A DNA stretch of 64,000 nt from Pseudomonadota bacterium (GTDB lineage Bacteria; Pseudomonadota; Gammaproteobacteria; Pseudomonadales; Pseudohongiellaceae). This document shows, piece after piece, positions 1 through 9,758 of the stretch; position 1 is the stretch's first letter; every line of letters begins with the position of its first letter. The position numbers and the translations under genes were made by a program. The stretch spans positions 46,553-110,552 of the forward strand of contig JAQBSZ010000010.1 of the NCBI GenBank assembly GCA_027623555.1. The letters are read 5' to 3'. Below the pieces are notes generated by a model. That model had not been told where the DNA came from, did not search any database, and saw only the letters and a list, made by a program, of their open reading frames with translations.

Positions 1-449
1 CTGGTCAGACAGTAATCGCCGGGAGCGCTGCCGCCGTGGAGCGCGCCATGCAGTTGTGCAAGGAAGCTGGCGCCAAACGAGCCTTGCCTTTAAATGTAAG
101 CGTCCCCTCACATTGCGACCTGATGAAACCTGCTGCCGACGAACTTAAAAAAGAACTCGCAAAAATTGAGATTCGGCAGCCCTCTATAGCTGTCGTGCAG
201 AACGTCAATGCCGAGATCTGTGAAGACCCGGAAAAGATACGCAACAACCTGATAAAGCAATTGTGTGCACCTGTCCTGTGGGTAGATTGTGTGCAATTGA
301 TTAGCAAGGCCGGCATTCAGAAACTGGTAGAGTGCGGTCCCGGTAGGGTGCTCTGCGGACTGATAAAGCGCATTGAGCCAGACATGGTCTGCTGCGGAAG
401 CGATGACGACTCCACTCTGGATGGCGCTATCGCAGAGATGTCAGCGTAA
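1..449 (+). CDS. fabD: Malonyl-CoA:ACP transacylase FabD, C-terminal part (5' end outside window)
   Basis: This is the last ~149 codons of FabD, which moves malonyl groups from CoA to acyl carrier protein for fatty acid elongation in the cytoplasm. The frame is open from base 3 with no start, so the gene begins before the window. The visible part opens with the family motif GQTVIAG and carries VPSHCDLM, whose His is the catalytic base; the active-site Ser (GxSxG) lies upstream. A late VECGPGRVLCGLIKR segment is also typical. It is followed by fabG, acpP and fabF in the classic order. Function is certain from family and context; only the 5' truncation by the window edge limits the call. Confidence 0.95.
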   Translation, partial: GQTVIAGSAAAVERAMQLCKEAGAKRALPLNVSVPSHCDLMKPAADELKKELAKIEIRQPSIAVVQNVNAEICEDPEKIRNNLIKQLCAPVLWVDCVQLISKAGIQKLVECGPGRVLCGLIKRIEPDMVCCGSDDDSTLDGAIAEMSA

Positions 450-523
450 GCCACACCTCATAATACCGGTGTGAACATCAGCCCAGCAAAATCAAATTAC
501 AAGAGAAAAGTAGGAGAGGATTC

Positions 524-1267
524 ATGAGTGAATCGAGTGCCATCGCTCTGGTTACTGGAGCGAGCCGCGGAATTGGCAGAGCGATAGCAATTACCCTGGG
601 TAATCATGGCTTTACAGTGATCGGTACCGCAACCACAGAGAAGGGAGCTGAAGCGATTTCGAGTTATCTGCTAGAGCACCAGCTCGCGGGAAAAGGCTTT
701 TGTGTCGATGTCTCGGATGATGAATCAGTGGCCGCTGCCATGGTGTCCATCCAGGAACAATTCGGCACGCCTCTGGTGCTGGTAAACAATGCTGGGATCA
801 CTCGAGACAATCTGCTTATGCGCATGAAAGCAGACGAGTGGAATGACGTCATCAATACTAACCTGGGCTCTATGTACCGTCTAACCAAGGCCTGTATCAA
901 GGGCATGACCAAGGCACGCTGGGGACGTGTGATCAATATCAGCTCAGTCGTAGGCTCCAGTGGTAACGCAGGGCAAACCAACTACTCAGCTTCAAAAGCA
1001 GGTATTGAAGGATTTACCCGCGCATTGGCTAAGGAAATCGGGTCCAGAGCTATAACAGTCAACGCCGTCGCCCCAGGCTTCATCGACACTGATATGACGC
1101 GTAATCTGCCAGAGCAGCAAACCGCCGCCTTATTAGGGCTGATTCCTCTCGGGCGCCTCGGCGAGCCTGAGGAAATAGCTGCTGTGGTTGGATTTCTGGC
1201 CTCGGATAGTGGCGGCTATATCACTGGGGAAACTGTGCATGTAAATGGTGGCATGTATATGGGCTAG
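524..1267 (+). CDS. fabG: 3-oxoacyl-ACP reductase FabG
   Basis: NADPH-dependent reduction of 3-oxoacyl-ACP, the first reductive step of type II fatty acid elongation. The 247-residue length is normal for this short-chain dehydrogenase. Visible motifs are the Rossmann TGASRGIG (residues 11-18), NNAG (88-91), the catalytic tetrad Asn113, Ser141, Tyr154 and Lys158 (YSASK), and the C-terminal GETVHVNGGMYM typical of FabG. A strong ribosome binding site (AGGAGAGG) lies just before the ATG. It sits 74 bp after fabD and 198 bp before acpP. Confidence 0.97.
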   Translation: MSESSAIALVTGASRGIGRAIAITLGNHGFTVIGTATTEKGAEAISSYLLEHQLAGKGFCVDVSDDESVAAAMVSIQEQFGTPLVLVNNAGITRDNLLMRMKADEWNDVINTNLGSMYRLTKACIKGMTKARWGRVINISSVVGSSGNAGQTNYSASKAGIEGFTRALAKEIGSRAITVNAVAPGFIDTDMTRNLPEQQTAALLGLIPLGRLGEPEEIAAVVGFLASDSGGYITGETVHVNGGMYMG

Positions 1268-1465
1268 CGCCCGAAAATAGTGCCGCCGGTGAGCAGAAAT
1301 GGCTCACTCGCACAGCGGCGATTATTGAAATTTAGGCATTACAACGCAGGTAAATAGAGGTAAAATCGCGTCCTGATTTACATGGTTGGCCGGCCGAGAA
1401 GCAACTGTGACAGAAAGGCTTTAGAAAAAGCCTTTGAAATACAAAGCATTAGGAGCTAATGAGAT

Positions 1466-1699
1466 ATGAGTAGCATTGAAGAGCGCGTTAAGAAGATTGT
1501 CTGCGAACAGCTTGGCGTAAAGGAAGACGAGGTAAAACCTTCTGCTTCATTTGTAGAAGATTTAGGCGCTGATTCTTTAGATACCGTCGAATTGGTTATG
1601 GCCCTTGAAGAGGAGTTTGAAACTGAGATTCCTGATGAAGAGGCTGAAAAAATCACCACTGTCCAGTTAGCCTGTGACTATATTAACAACCACCTGTAA
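1466..1699 (+). CDS. acpP: Acyl carrier protein AcpP
   Basis: Small acidic carrier (77 aa) that holds growing acyl chains on a phosphopantetheine arm. The attachment site is Ser37 in the [10 protein letters not shown] motif, which matches the family exactly. The protein is rich in Glu and Asp, as expected. It has its own 198-bp upstream gap, so a separate promoter is likely, and is followed by a clear intrinsic terminator, so much of its transcription probably stops before fabF. This fits the known need for AcpP in large excess over the enzymes around it. Confidence 0.98.
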   Translation: MSSIEERVKKIVCEQLGVKEDEVKPSASFVEDLGADSLDTVELVMALEEEFETEIPDEEAEKITTVQLACDYINNHL

Positions 1700-1722
1700 A
1701 TAGTAACTAATGAACGACTCAA

Positions 1723-1757
1723 AGCTACTCCGGAGTATTTCGGAGTAGCTTTTGTTT
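1723..1757 (+). terminator. Rho-independent terminator after acpP
   Basis: A perfect 10-bp inverted repeat (AGCTACTCCG at 1723-1732 and CGGAGTAGCT at 1741-1750) with an 8-nt loop is followed by a T-rich tract. It lies 23 bp after the acpP stop and before fabF, and probably lowers read-through into fabF. Confidence 0.9.
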
Positions 1758-1793
1758 ATTTAGCGCCTGAGCAATCTACCAGGGGATACGCCA

Positions 1794-3035
1794 TTGATTG
1801 GGAGAAGAGTTGTCGTTACCGGGCTCGGCCTGGTCACTCCTGTTGGTAACGATGTCAACAGTTCCTGGGATGCCCTGCTAAATGGCCACAGTGGGATCAA
1901 CCCACTGGATCATTTCGACGTCAGTAAATTCAGTACCCGAATTGGCGGCTCGATAAAAGATTTCGATTGCAGTGCCTACCTCGAAGCCAAAGAATCGCGC
2001 CGCATGGACATCTTCATGCGCTATGGTATCGCTGCTGGTGTACAGGCATTCACCGATTCAGGACTGTCTGACTCGCAGTGGAATGCAGACCGCGCTGGTG
2101 TCGCTATCGGTTCTGGTATCGGAGGTATATCCAATATCGAAGAGACCACGATTCAAATCCGCGAAACCGGCCCACGCAAAGTCTCTCCTTTCTTTATTCC
2201 CGGCTCCATCATCAACATGATTGCAGGCAACCTGTCGATCAGGTTTGGATTGAAGGGGCCAAACTTTGCTGTCACTACGGCCTGCACAACAGGCACCCAT
2301 AATATCGGTCTTGCCGCCAACATGATTAATCAAAACACCGCTGATGTAATGCTTGCCGGTGGTGCCGAGATGGCCACGTCATCGGTTGCACTGGGAGGAT
2401 TCTGTGCTGCCAGAGCGCTTTCGGCGCGCAATGACGAACCGACGAAAGCCAGTCGACCCTGGGACAAAGACCGGGATGGCTTCGTACTGAGTGACGGCGC
2501 CGGAGTGATGGTGTTGGAAGAACTCGAACACGCCAGGAACCGGGGCGCGAACATTTATGCAGAACTGGTTGGGTTTGGTATGAGTGGCGATGCCTATCAC
2601 ATGACTTCACCCTCAGCAGGCGGAGCAGGTGCTGCGCTGTGCATGCGGAATGCCTTACTCAGTGCTGAACTCGATCCGAGCGCTGTGGACTATATTAATG
2701 CACACGGCACATCGACATTAGCCGGTGATGTCGCCGAGACCGAAGCGGTGAAGAGTGTTTTCGGAGCACATGCCTACAATCTCTGTGTCGGTTCGAGCAA
2801 GTCGATGATCGGTCATCTGCTTGGAGCCTCAGGTGCTGTCGAAGCCATCATTGCTATCCTGAGCATTAAGGATCAGGTCGTCACACCCACAATAAATCTC
2901 GATCACCCGGATGATGAGTGTGATCTCGATTATATTCCGCACACCAGCAGAGAACAGAAGGTTGATGTCGTCCTCAGTAATTCCTTTGGCTTTGGTGGTA
3001 CCAATGGCAGCCTTATCTTCGCGAAGTTTTCCTAA
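1794..3035 (+). CDS. fabF: 3-oxoacyl-ACP synthase II FabF
   Basis: Condenses malonyl-ACP with acyl-ACP in fatty acid elongation. The length of 413 aa is typical. The catalytic triad is visible: Cys164 in [10 protein letters not shown], His304 in NAHGTST and His341 in [11 protein letters not shown], with the conserved Lys336. The N-terminus ([13 protein letters not shown]) matches the family. The start is TTG at 1794, chosen because the conserved N-terminus begins there and an AGGGGA ribosome site lies upstream; no ATG is available. In many gammaproteobacteria pabC follows fabF, but here the next gene is mltG. Confidence 0.97.
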   Translation: MIGRRVVVTGLGLVTPVGNDVNSSWDALLNGHSGINPLDHFDVSKFSTRIGGSIKDFDCSAYLEAKESRRMDIFMRYGIAAGVQAFTDSGLSDSQWNADRAGVAIGSGIGGISNIEETTIQIRETGPRKVSPFFIPGSIINMIAGNLSIRFGLKGPNFAVTTACTTGTHNIGLAANMINQNTADVMLAGGAEMATSSVALGGFCAARALSARNDEPTKASRPWDKDRDGFVLSDGAGVMVLEELEHARNRGANIYAELVGFGMSGDAYHMTSPSAGGAGAALCMRNALLSAELDPSAVDYINAHGTSTLAGDVAETEAVKSVFGAHAYNLCVGSSKSMIGHLLGASGAVEAIIAILSIKDQVVTPTINLDHPDDECDLDYIPHTSREQKVDVVLSNSFGFGGTNGSLIFAKFS

Positions 3036-3216
3036 TATCTTGAGACGTTCTCGGAAAGGCTCCACAGGTAAATCTGCAGCCAGGCAATCCTTGGCGCGGG
3101 TTGGCGGCCATTAACTGCAGCTGATTCTCGATGACTAGCTATGATTAAATCCGTGGGAAATGATACTGTAGCTGGTGTTCAGGTAACTGATTGAAGACAG
3201 ACTATACGGGAAAGCA

Positions 3217-4251
3217 ATGAAGCTTTTCATCTCGCAGGCCACCCGGAAAACACAAACTATCCTCGCGCTTTGTGCGGTGGCAATATTAATCCCATCAACA
3301 TTAGTCTTGCTTGGTTTTCGCACCCTTTACTCACCGATTCCCCGTCTGCAGGAAGCCGTCATATTCGAGATTAATCAGGGCAGTTCGCTGTCCCGAGTAG
3401 CCAGCGAACTCCAGGAAAATGGTTATCTGCGTTTTCCGCAACTCTGGGTAACACTGGCGCGTTGGCGCGGAGTGGCGGGTGCCCTAAAAACTGGTGAGTA
3501 TGAAATACGGCCTAGCCTGACACCGGTTAAGTTGCTCGAAAATATGGTCCATGGGGATAACATTCAGTATCGCATAACACTTGTAGAGGGATGGACTTTC
3601 GATCAGGCGATGGCAGCTATCAGGGAAGGCGAAAAGCTTCGAGTAGAACTGGAGAACAGGAGTCGCTTTGACATAGCAGAATCACTGCAGCTTGCTACCG
3701 AGGACCCGGAAGGAATGTTGTTTCCAGACACTTATTTCTATACCAAAGGCACTACCGATCTTGAGTTACTACGGCGGGCTAACCTGAAACTACAGGAAGT
3801 GCTGGAGACTGCCTGGCAGTCGCGGCTTGGCGCATTGCCGTATCAAGATGCCTACCAGGCGCTCATTATGGCATCCATAATCGAGAAAGAATCCGCAGTG
3901 GGCAGTGAGCGAGGTCATATTGCTGGCGTATTCATACGCAGACTCGAACAGGGTATGCGTCTGCAATCTGACCCTACGGTGATCTATGGCCTTGGTAAAG
4001 AATACAACGGTAACCTGACGAGAGCTGAGCTTGGTCTCGAAACCCCTTACAATACCTACCGTATTAGCGGCTTGCCTGCCACGCCTATTGCATTGGCAGG
4101 CAGGCAGTCTATCGAAGCCAGCCTCAACCCCTTATCTTCTGATTACCTGTATTTCGTTGCTAAAGGCGATGGCAGTCATTATTTTTCAAGCTCATTAGAA
4201 GAGCACAATGCAGCAGTCAATCGCTATCAGCGGCAACAGGATCCTCAATAA
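3217..4251 (+). CDS. mltG: Endolytic murein transglycosylase MltG
   Basis: Inner-membrane lytic transglycosylase that cuts nascent peptidoglycan and is thought to set glycan chain length. One N-terminal membrane segment (about residues 15-34) is followed by a LysM-like region and the YceG fold. The catalytic Glu is about residue 223 in ASIIEKESA, followed by the conserved RLEQGMRLQSDPTV segment and SGLPATPI. The 344-aa length fits. It lies 8 bp before tmk, so the two are probably co-transcribed, as in Pseudomonas and E. coli. Confidence 0.95.
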   Translation: MKLFISQATRKTQTILALCAVAILIPSTLVLLGFRTLYSPIPRLQEAVIFEINQGSSLSRVASELQENGYLRFPQLWVTLARWRGVAGALKTGEYEIRPSLTPVKLLENMVHGDNIQYRITLVEGWTFDQAMAAIREGEKLRVELENRSRFDIAESLQLATEDPEGMLFPDTYFYTKGTTDLELLRRANLKLQEVLETAWQSRLGALPYQDAYQALIMASIIEKESAVGSERGHIAGVFIRRLEQGMRLQSDPTVIYGLGKEYNGNLTRAELGLETPYNTYRISGLPATPIALAGRQSIEASLNPLSSDYLYFVAKGDGSHYFSSSLEEHNAAVNRYQRQQDPQ

Positions 4252-4259
4252 AAATTGGC

Positions 4260-4913
4260 ATGATGAAAACCCCGAACGGAATTTTTATTACTATCGAAGG
4301 CGTGGAAGGCGTTGGCAAAAGTACCAACATCGAAGCCGTTAATGAATATCTTTTAGAGAAAGAAGTAGAATTCATAATTACAAGAGAGCCAGGTGGCACA
4401 ATTTTGGCAGAAAAGATGAGAGATTTGCTTCTGCAAATTAACGCCGATGAAGAGCTTTCTGAGTTGAGCGAGTTGTTGCTGATTTTTGCCGCCAGGGCAC
4501 AACATCTTGAGCAACTTATTAGGCCGGCTCTAACTGAAGGGAAATGGGTAATCTGTGATCGTTTTACCGATGCAACCTATGCCTACCAGGGAGCTGGTCG
4601 AGCACTCGATCGTAACAAGATTGCTCAATTAGAGACGCTCGTGCAGGGTGATCTGCGCCCGGATATTACAATTATCCTGGACCTTGATCCGGAAGCCGGA
4701 TTGCAAAGAGCGCAAGGCAGGGGAGCATTGGATCGTATTGAACGGGAGAAACTGGAGTTTTTCATACGGGTCAGATCGGCCTACATTGAGATTGCCATTG
4801 CTGAACCAGATCGCTGCCTGGTAATCGATGCCTCCCAGGATATCGATACCGTGAAAACCAACCTCCTGATTGCGTTGGACCAAAAACTGGAAACACTTTT
4901 GGGTGATGACTGA
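4260..4913 (+). CDS. tmk: Thymidylate kinase
   Basis: Phosphorylates dTMP to dTDP, needed for DNA synthesis. It shows the P-loop GVEGVGKST (residues 14-22), the REPGGT motif that binds the nucleotide, and the DRFTDATYAYQGAGR segment of the dTMP site. Length 217 aa is normal. Two adjacent ATG codons (4260 and 4263) could each serve as start. Its stop overlaps the likely holB start (ATG at 4906), which suggests translational coupling. Confidence 0.96.
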   Translation: MMKTPNGIFITIEGVEGVGKSTNIEAVNEYLLEKEVEFIITREPGGTILAEKMRDLLLQINADEELSELSELLLIFAARAQHLEQLIRPALTEGKWVICDRFTDATYAYQGAGRALDRNKIAQLETLVQGDLRPDITIILDLDPEAGLQRAQGRGALDRIEREKLEFFIRVRSAYIEIAIAEPDRCLVIDASQDIDTVKTNLLIALDQKLETLLGDD

Positions 4914-5934
4914 ACAGAAAAAAATGTTGTCAGAGGTACCCTTGCCCTGGCATAGCCAACAGTGGGAGCGCCTCGCACGGCAATATGCACAGAACCTGTT
5001 GCCCCATGCCTTTCTGGTGTGTGGAGATAGCGGCCTTGGGAAATCTCTTTTTGTCAGTGGATTCGCCCGCTTCATGCTCTGCAGGAATCCGCTCAACTGC
5101 TTCGCCTGCGGAATTTGCGGTAATTGCAGACAAGCCGGAGAGGAATTCACCCATCCGGATATTTTTCGACTGACTCCGGAAGAGGGTAAACGGGTCATTG
5201 GCATCGATCAGGTTCGCTCCCTCACTGATTTCATGGCGCAAACCAGCCATGCGGGATCGGCAAAGATTGTCATTATTGATAATGCCCATGACATGAATAC
5301 CAGTTCAGCCAACGCCCTGCTGAAGACTTTGGAAGAACCCACGCAAAGTAGTTACCTGTTCCTGGTCACAGACTACCCGGGTAGCTTGCCTGCCACGATT
5401 CGTAGCCGCTGTCAGCGACTAGTGTTTACCCCACCCGAGCGAGCCATTGCCAGGCAATGGCTGCAGTCAAAGTCAGCAAATGCCAATATTGTTGATACAG
5501 ATCGCCTGCTTACCGCAGCTGAGTGCCGACCACTGCATGCGCTTGACCTTGCAGAAGAAGGAATGCTGGAGAAGCGCGACCAGTTTTTTGCCAAGCTGCA
5601 TCAACTCTCCACAGGTGCCGTCGCGCCGCAGTCGCTGGTTGCACTCTCCGCAAAAATTGGTGAATCGGCCGTAATTGGGTATTTATTGTTTACTTCATCT
5701 ATATTGATCAAGAGTCTGATGAGCAAGCAACGACCCTATGAAGCGGACGCTGCTCTGGATAAGCTGTATGGCTTATTTATTGAACCGCAGAAGCTAATCC
5801 GGGACCGGCTTGTAAATCTGGTAGAGTTCTATGACGAAGCCATCAAAGCTCGCAAACAGACGTTGGGCGGAACCAATCCTAATGTGCAACTCATCATAGA
5901 GTCGCTCATCTGGCGGTGGTGCCAGTTACTTTAA
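4906..5934 (+). CDS. holB: DNA polymerase III delta' subunit
   Basis: Clamp-loader subunit of the replicative polymerase. The N-terminal AAA+ module has a P-loop-like GDSGLGKS (about residues 40-47) and a zinc module with Cys59, Cys68, Cys71 and Cys74, the same 9-3-3 spacing as E. coli delta'. ALLKTLEEP and IRSRCQ motifs follow. I chose the ATG at 4906, which overlaps the tmk stop, over an in-frame ATG at 4870 inside tmk; the ATG at 4924 is another option. The C-terminal collar domain looks complete. Confidence 0.93.
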   Translation: MTEQKKMLSEVPLPWHSQQWERLARQYAQNLLPHAFLVCGDSGLGKSLFVSGFARFMLCRNPLNCFACGICGNCRQAGEEFTHPDIFRLTPEEGKRVIGIDQVRSLTDFMAQTSHAGSAKIVIIDNAHDMNTSSANALLKTLEEPTQSSYLFLVTDYPGSLPATIRSRCQRLVFTPPERAIARQWLQSKSANANIVDTDRLLTAAECRPLHALDLAEEGMLEKRDQFFAKLHQLSTGAVAPQSLVALSAKIGESAVIGYLLFTSSILIKSLMSKQRPYEADAALDKLYGLFIEPQKLIRDRLVNLVEFYDEAIKARKQTLGGTNPNVQLIIESLIWRWCQLL

Positions 5935-5992
5935 TAGTTCATCAGTGTTTGTTTTATAAATAACCCCTCGATTCTGCAAGGAATGCAGTGTT

Positions 5993-6328
5993 ATGCCGGG
6001 AGCCGCAATTCTTTCCTTAACCATCAAAGATGCAGAAGATCTCTATTCGCTCTATATGCCATTTATCAGAAACGGCGGCTTGTTTATCCCAAGCGCAGAT
6101 TCGTATCAATTAGATTCGGACTTGTTCGTGTTATTAAAGATACGCAGTAATTCTACAAAGCTGGCTATCGCTGCAAGAGTCATCTGGTTGACGCCGCCAA
6201 AGGCGCAGGGATGTAAACTGCAAGGATTTGGTATTCAGTTTCTTGAGGTGAGCGGTGGATCCAGGAAAATCATCGAAGATTTACTCGCCGATCGATTGGC
6301 TTCGAACAGACCGACACAAACACTGTAG
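5993..6328 (+). CDS. pilZ: PilZ-domain protein (type IV pilus assembly PilZ)
   Basis: A 111-aa protein with the segment ILSLTIKDAEDLYSLYMPFI followed by NGGLFIP, matching the original Pseudomonas PilZ needed for type IV pilus biogenesis. As in that founder protein, the N-terminal RxxxR c-di-GMP motif is absent, so it may act by protein contact rather than by binding c-di-GMP; this is inferred from the family. It lies 58 bp after holB, its usual position in Pseudomonas. No pilus structural gene is in the window. Confidence 0.9.
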   Translation: MPGAAILSLTIKDAEDLYSLYMPFIRNGGLFIPSADSYQLDSDLFVLLKIRSNSTKLAIAARVIWLTPPKAQGCKLQGFGIQFLEVSGGSRKIIEDLLADRLASNRPTQTL

Positions 6329-6342
6329 TACCATGACGTGTG

Positions 6343-7473
6343 TTAAACAATATCCCCGGCGACCAGTTCACCGATAGCAAGGCTGGCAGTTAGCCCGGGA
6401 GATTCCATGCCGAATAGCTGTACTAATCCTGGCACACCGTTTTCCGCACTGCCTTCGATGATGAAGTCCGCAACGGGCTCTCCAAGGGCAGCAAGTTTGG
6501 GCCGAATGCCGGAATAGGCGGGTTGTAGTTTTGTCACCTCAATCGCTGGAAAATAAGCGGCGATCGCTGCCGCGAATCCAGCGCTCTTGGAAGCGTCCAC
6601 GTGGTAATTTCTTTTCTCGATATATTCAGTATCTGGCCCGAAGCGCAACTGGCCCGCCATGTCCAGAGTGGCATGAATGCCAAGCCCCTGGGTATTGGCT
6701 TCCGGCAGGGGGTAGATAAGATGTTTGAACGGGCTCGCGCCTTGATAACTGAAGTAGTCGCCTTTGCAGAAATGCGTTTGCGGTATTGTGCTACGGTCCA
6801 CACCATCAATCTTTCCGGCTAATGCTGTGGCATCCAGCCCGGCGCAATTGACCAGGAAGTCACAGCCGAACTGGTAGCGCACACAACGCGTACCACTGGC
6901 TATCGAGGTGTCGACTACAAAGCCCACGCTCGCTCTGTTGACCGCCGTTATTTCGGTATACGGAGCGAACTGAACTCCGCGATTCTGCGCCAGATGTAGC
7001 AGGCTTTGCATGTACTCGTGACTGTCGATAATTCCCGTTGAAGGTGAGAACAGGGCGTGGGACGCCTTTAGCGCGGGTTCCTGCTCATGCAATTGCGGGT
7101 CATCGAACCAGACCAGGTCGGTGACACCGTTTGCGAAGGCGAGAGAGGCGAGCGACTCCAGTGCGGGTACGCCTGCTGCTGCGGCGACAATGAATTTTCC
7201 GAGTTGTCTATGCGCGATGCTATGGCGCAGGCAGTGGTCATAGAGCAACGCTTTGCCCCGCACGCAGAGGCGGGCCTTCAGACTGCCGGTAGGATAGTAG
7301 ATGCCCGCGTGAATCACTTCACTGTTGCGGCTGCTGGTATGTTGACCAAAGCTCGCTTCGCGTTCCACAACGACGATGTCTTTGCCCTGAAATTGCCTGG
7401 AACTGGCAAGTTTGTAGGCGATGGCGAGACCGACGACCCCAGCGCCGGCAATACACACAGCAAATTTGTCCAC
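6343..7473 (-). CDS. FAD-dependent oxidoreductase, L-2-hydroxyglutarate oxidase-like
   Basis: A DAO-family flavoprotein (376 aa). The N-terminus has the dinucleotide-binding GAGVVGLAIA (about residues 10-19) with the acidic VVVEREASFGQHTSSRNSE region, and HAGIYYP follows, as in L-2-hydroxyglutarate dehydrogenases (LhgO) and related 2-hydroxyacid oxidases. Substrate is inferred from family only. It starts 10 bp after the alkB-like gene on the same strand, so they are probably one operon. It converges with pilZ. An alternative reading is a glycerol-3-phosphate-like dehydrogenase, but the HAGIYYP motif argues for the LhgO group. Confidence 0.82.
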   Translation of the reverse strand: MDKFAVCIAGAGVVGLAIAYKLASSRQFQGKDIVVVEREASFGQHTSSRNSEVIHAGIYYPTGSLKARLCVRGKALLYDHCLRHSIAHRQLGKFIVAAAAGVPALESLASLAFANGVTDLVWFDDPQLHEQEPALKASHALFSPSTGIIDSHEYMQSLLHLAQNRGVQFAPYTEITAVNRASVGFVVDTSIASGTRCVRYQFGCDFLVNCAGLDATALAGKIDGVDRSTIPQTHFCKGDYFSYQGASPFKHLIYPLPEANTQGLGIHATLDMAGQLRFGPDTEYIEKRNYHVDASKSAGFAAAIAAYFPAIEVTKLQPAYSGIRPKLAALGEPVADFIIEGSAENGVPGLVQLFGMESPGLTASLAIGELVAGDIV

Positions 7474-7483
7474 GGCGTTGTCC

Positions 7484-8113
7484 TTAACTATCCCTGATCG
7501 TGCGAAATGTGAGGTTTATCCTTGGCTCGGTCAAACCTTTAACCTTAGGTAGTTGGTGTAGCCACTTGTCCTGTAGGGTATTTCCCATAAGCAAGAGACT
7601 ACCGTTGCGCAACCGAATTTTGAAATTTTGTAAATCATTGCGAAACTTGTGGCGCAATTGAAAGGGTCGCTCGGCCCCGAAACTGACTGAGGCAATAATC
7701 GGGCATGGGCCTAGTTCAGCCTCGTCATCAGCATGCCAGGCGACACTGTCCTGGCCATTGCGATAGTAATTCAGCAGCGCTGAGTTAAAAACCTTGCCTG
7801 TGAGCTGTTGTACGTGCTCTCGAATGGCCAGCACTTCTTCACTCCATGGCGCAGGCACGAGACGAATACCGGAGTAGCCATAGTGGCTGCCGCGGTCTCC
7901 CATCCAGCACTGCAATCTGGGCACTGCAATCTGTTTACCGGCTATCCATAAAGAATCCTGTTGCCAGGGTGTGTCTTGTAACAGCACATTGAGAATTTTC
8001 TCGCACTGGTGCGGGGCAAATGCCTGCGGGAACTCTCGAATCGTGGCATCGATAAGATCATGCTCAATAGAGAAGGCTGGATTGCCTTTTTCGTCAAATA
8101 GATTGGCTTGCAT
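7484..8113 (-). CDS. alkB: AlkB-type 2-oxoglutarate/Fe(II) dioxygenase
   Basis: Predicted to remove alkyl groups from DNA or RNA bases by oxidation. The iron ligands are visible: His127 and Asp129 (WHADDE) and His186 (WLHQLPK); the 2-oxoglutarate arginines are in RINLTFR (Arg198 and Arg204). The NYYRNGQDSVAWHADDE segment resembles the ALKBH2/3-like bacterial branch rather than E. coli AlkB. Length is 209 aa. It is first in a likely two-gene operon with the FAD oxidoreductase and is divergent from glutathione reductase. Confidence 0.9.
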   Translation of the reverse strand: MQANLFDEKGNPAFSIEHDLIDATIREFPQAFAPHQCEKILNVLLQDTPWQQDSLWIAGKQIAVPRLQCWMGDRGSHYGYSGIRLVPAPWSEEVLAIREHVQQLTGKVFNSALLNYYRNGQDSVAWHADDEAELGPCPIIASVSFGAERPFQLRHKFRNDLQNFKIRLRNGSLLLMGNTLQDKWLHQLPKVKGLTEPRINLTFRTIRDS

Positions 8114-8281
8114 GGGGGGCGATGTCTTTTATTGCGCGTAATTTTTTCACTTCTGAAGTGAATCATCCACTACTCTCGTGATTCTTTCACTGATATCGAT
8201 ACTGGCAGAGATTCGGCTAGGGCATAATGCCATTCTTTCTCTAACTCTCACTGGACATGCAATTCGCAAGGATACAGTAAC

Positions 8282-9646
8282 TTGGAAGCGTTTGATTATG
8301 ATCTGTTTGTCATCGGTGCCGGCTCTGGAGGGGTACGCGCCTGTCGAGTCGCGGCTAATCTGGGTGCCCGTGTCGCGGTAGCTGAGGAGCGTTACTTTGG
8401 GGGTACCTGCGTGAACGTAGGCTGCGTCCCGAAGAAGCTCTTCAGCTACGCGGCGCATTACCGGGATGATCTGGAGGATAGCCGGGGGTTTGGCTGGACC
8501 GGGGCCGAGCCGCACTTCGACTGGTCGGTATTACTCAAGAACAAGAATAATGAAATTAATCGCTTAAATGGAATATATAAAGCGATACTTGATAATAACG
8601 ACGTGACTGTGTTCGAGGCACGAGCGACGGTAGCGGGACCCCACGAGATTTCAGTAGCCGGAAAAACGCTGACTGCCCGCTATATCCTGCTGGCGGTAGG
8701 TGGATGGCCATGGATTCCTGCGTTCGAGGGCAGCGAGCATGCCATCAGCTCCAACGAAGTATTTCATTACCCGGAACTTCCCGCAGCCGTGGCGATTGTC
8801 GGCGGTGGCTATATCGCCGTCGAGTTCGCCAGCATTCTCTCAAGGCTCGGGTGCGATACCACCCTGATCTACCGGGGCGATCGCTTGCTGCGTGGTTTTG
8901 ATGATGAGGTGCGGCGCTTTATAACCACCGAAATGGGTCGGCATCTTGATCTCAGATTAGAAGATGATGTTGGTAAAATAGTTAACAGTGACAATGTGTT
9001 AAGTGTAACTCTTAATTCTGGGGATGAGATCAGAGTTAATTCGGTGCTGTATGCCACCGGTAGACGCCCGATGACCGCAAATCTTGGCCTGGAGACAGTT
9101 GGGGTGGAACTGGCTGAGAACGGTGCGGTACGCGTAAATACCCATTTTCAGACAGCAGAACCCAGTATTTACGCGGTTGGTGATGCTATCGACCGGGTCG
9201 CATTGACGCCAGTGGCGCTGGCTGAAGGGCAAATTGTAGCCAGGGCATTGTTTTCACAGGAAAAAACAGCCATGGACTATACTAATATTCCCACCGCCGT
9301 ATTCTGCCATCCTAACCTGGGAACGGTGGGGATGACTGAAGAACAGGCCCTGGCGAAGGAACTCGATATCGAGGTGTACAGCGTCACGGTCAGGCAGTTG
9401 AAGCATACGCTGAGTGGTCGAGACGAAATGAGCATGATCAAGCTGGTTGTCGATAAGCCCAGCGACCGCGTCCTCGGTCTACACATGGTTGGGCCCGATG
9501 CCGGTGAACTCGTCCAGGGATTCGCTGTCGCGATGAACTGTGGGGCAACCAAGGCGGATTTTGATCGTACGATAGGGATTCACCCCACATTGGCAGAGGA
9601 GTTTGTGACGCTGCGCAACCTGCGCAAGGATCATGCTGCAAAGTGA
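8282..9646 (+). CDS. gor: Glutathione-disulfide reductase
   Basis: Reduces oxidised glutathione with NADPH and FAD in the cytoplasm. FAD site GAGSGGVRA (12-20); the redox-active disulfide Cys43/Cys48 in GGTCVNVGCVPKK; NADPH-binding GGGYIAVEFA; the C-terminal GIHPTLAEE with the catalytic His near residue 434. Length 454 aa is normal. The start is TTG at 8282: an AAGGA site lies about 9 bp upstream and the conserved N-terminus begins right after it. The C-terminal HPT..EE signature separates it from dihydrolipoamide dehydrogenase. Confidence 0.94.
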   Translation: MEAFDYDLFVIGAGSGGVRACRVAANLGARVAVAEERYFGGTCVNVGCVPKKLFSYAAHYRDDLEDSRGFGWTGAEPHFDWSVLLKNKNNEINRLNGIYKAILDNNDVTVFEARATVAGPHEISVAGKTLTARYILLAVGGWPWIPAFEGSEHAISSNEVFHYPELPAAVAIVGGGYIAVEFASILSRLGCDTTLIYRGDRLLRGFDDEVRRFITTEMGRHLDLRLEDDVGKIVNSDNVLSVTLNSGDEIRVNSVLYATGRRPMTANLGLETVGVELAENGAVRVNTHFQTAEPSIYAVGDAIDRVALTPVALAEGQIVARALFSQEKTAMDYTNIPTAVFCHPNLGTVGMTEEQALAKELDIEVYSVTVRQLKHTLSGRDEMSMIKLVVDKPSDRVLGLHMVGPDAGELVQGFAVAMNCGATKADFDRTIGIHPTLAEEFVTLRNLRKDHAAK

Positions 9647-9758
9647 GGGCAGTCCTGCGCCGCGGGCTTGAATCGAGCTCAGCAGTCCAAATCTAGCTGA
9701 TTTCTACGTACGACACGCATTGCCTCTCGATTCACTCATCGGAGGAGAGAGCGCCGGA

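Noticed and set aside
4629..5289. Minus-strand frames of 191 and 119 codons
   Set aside because: Shadows of tmk and holB, which have complete motifs.
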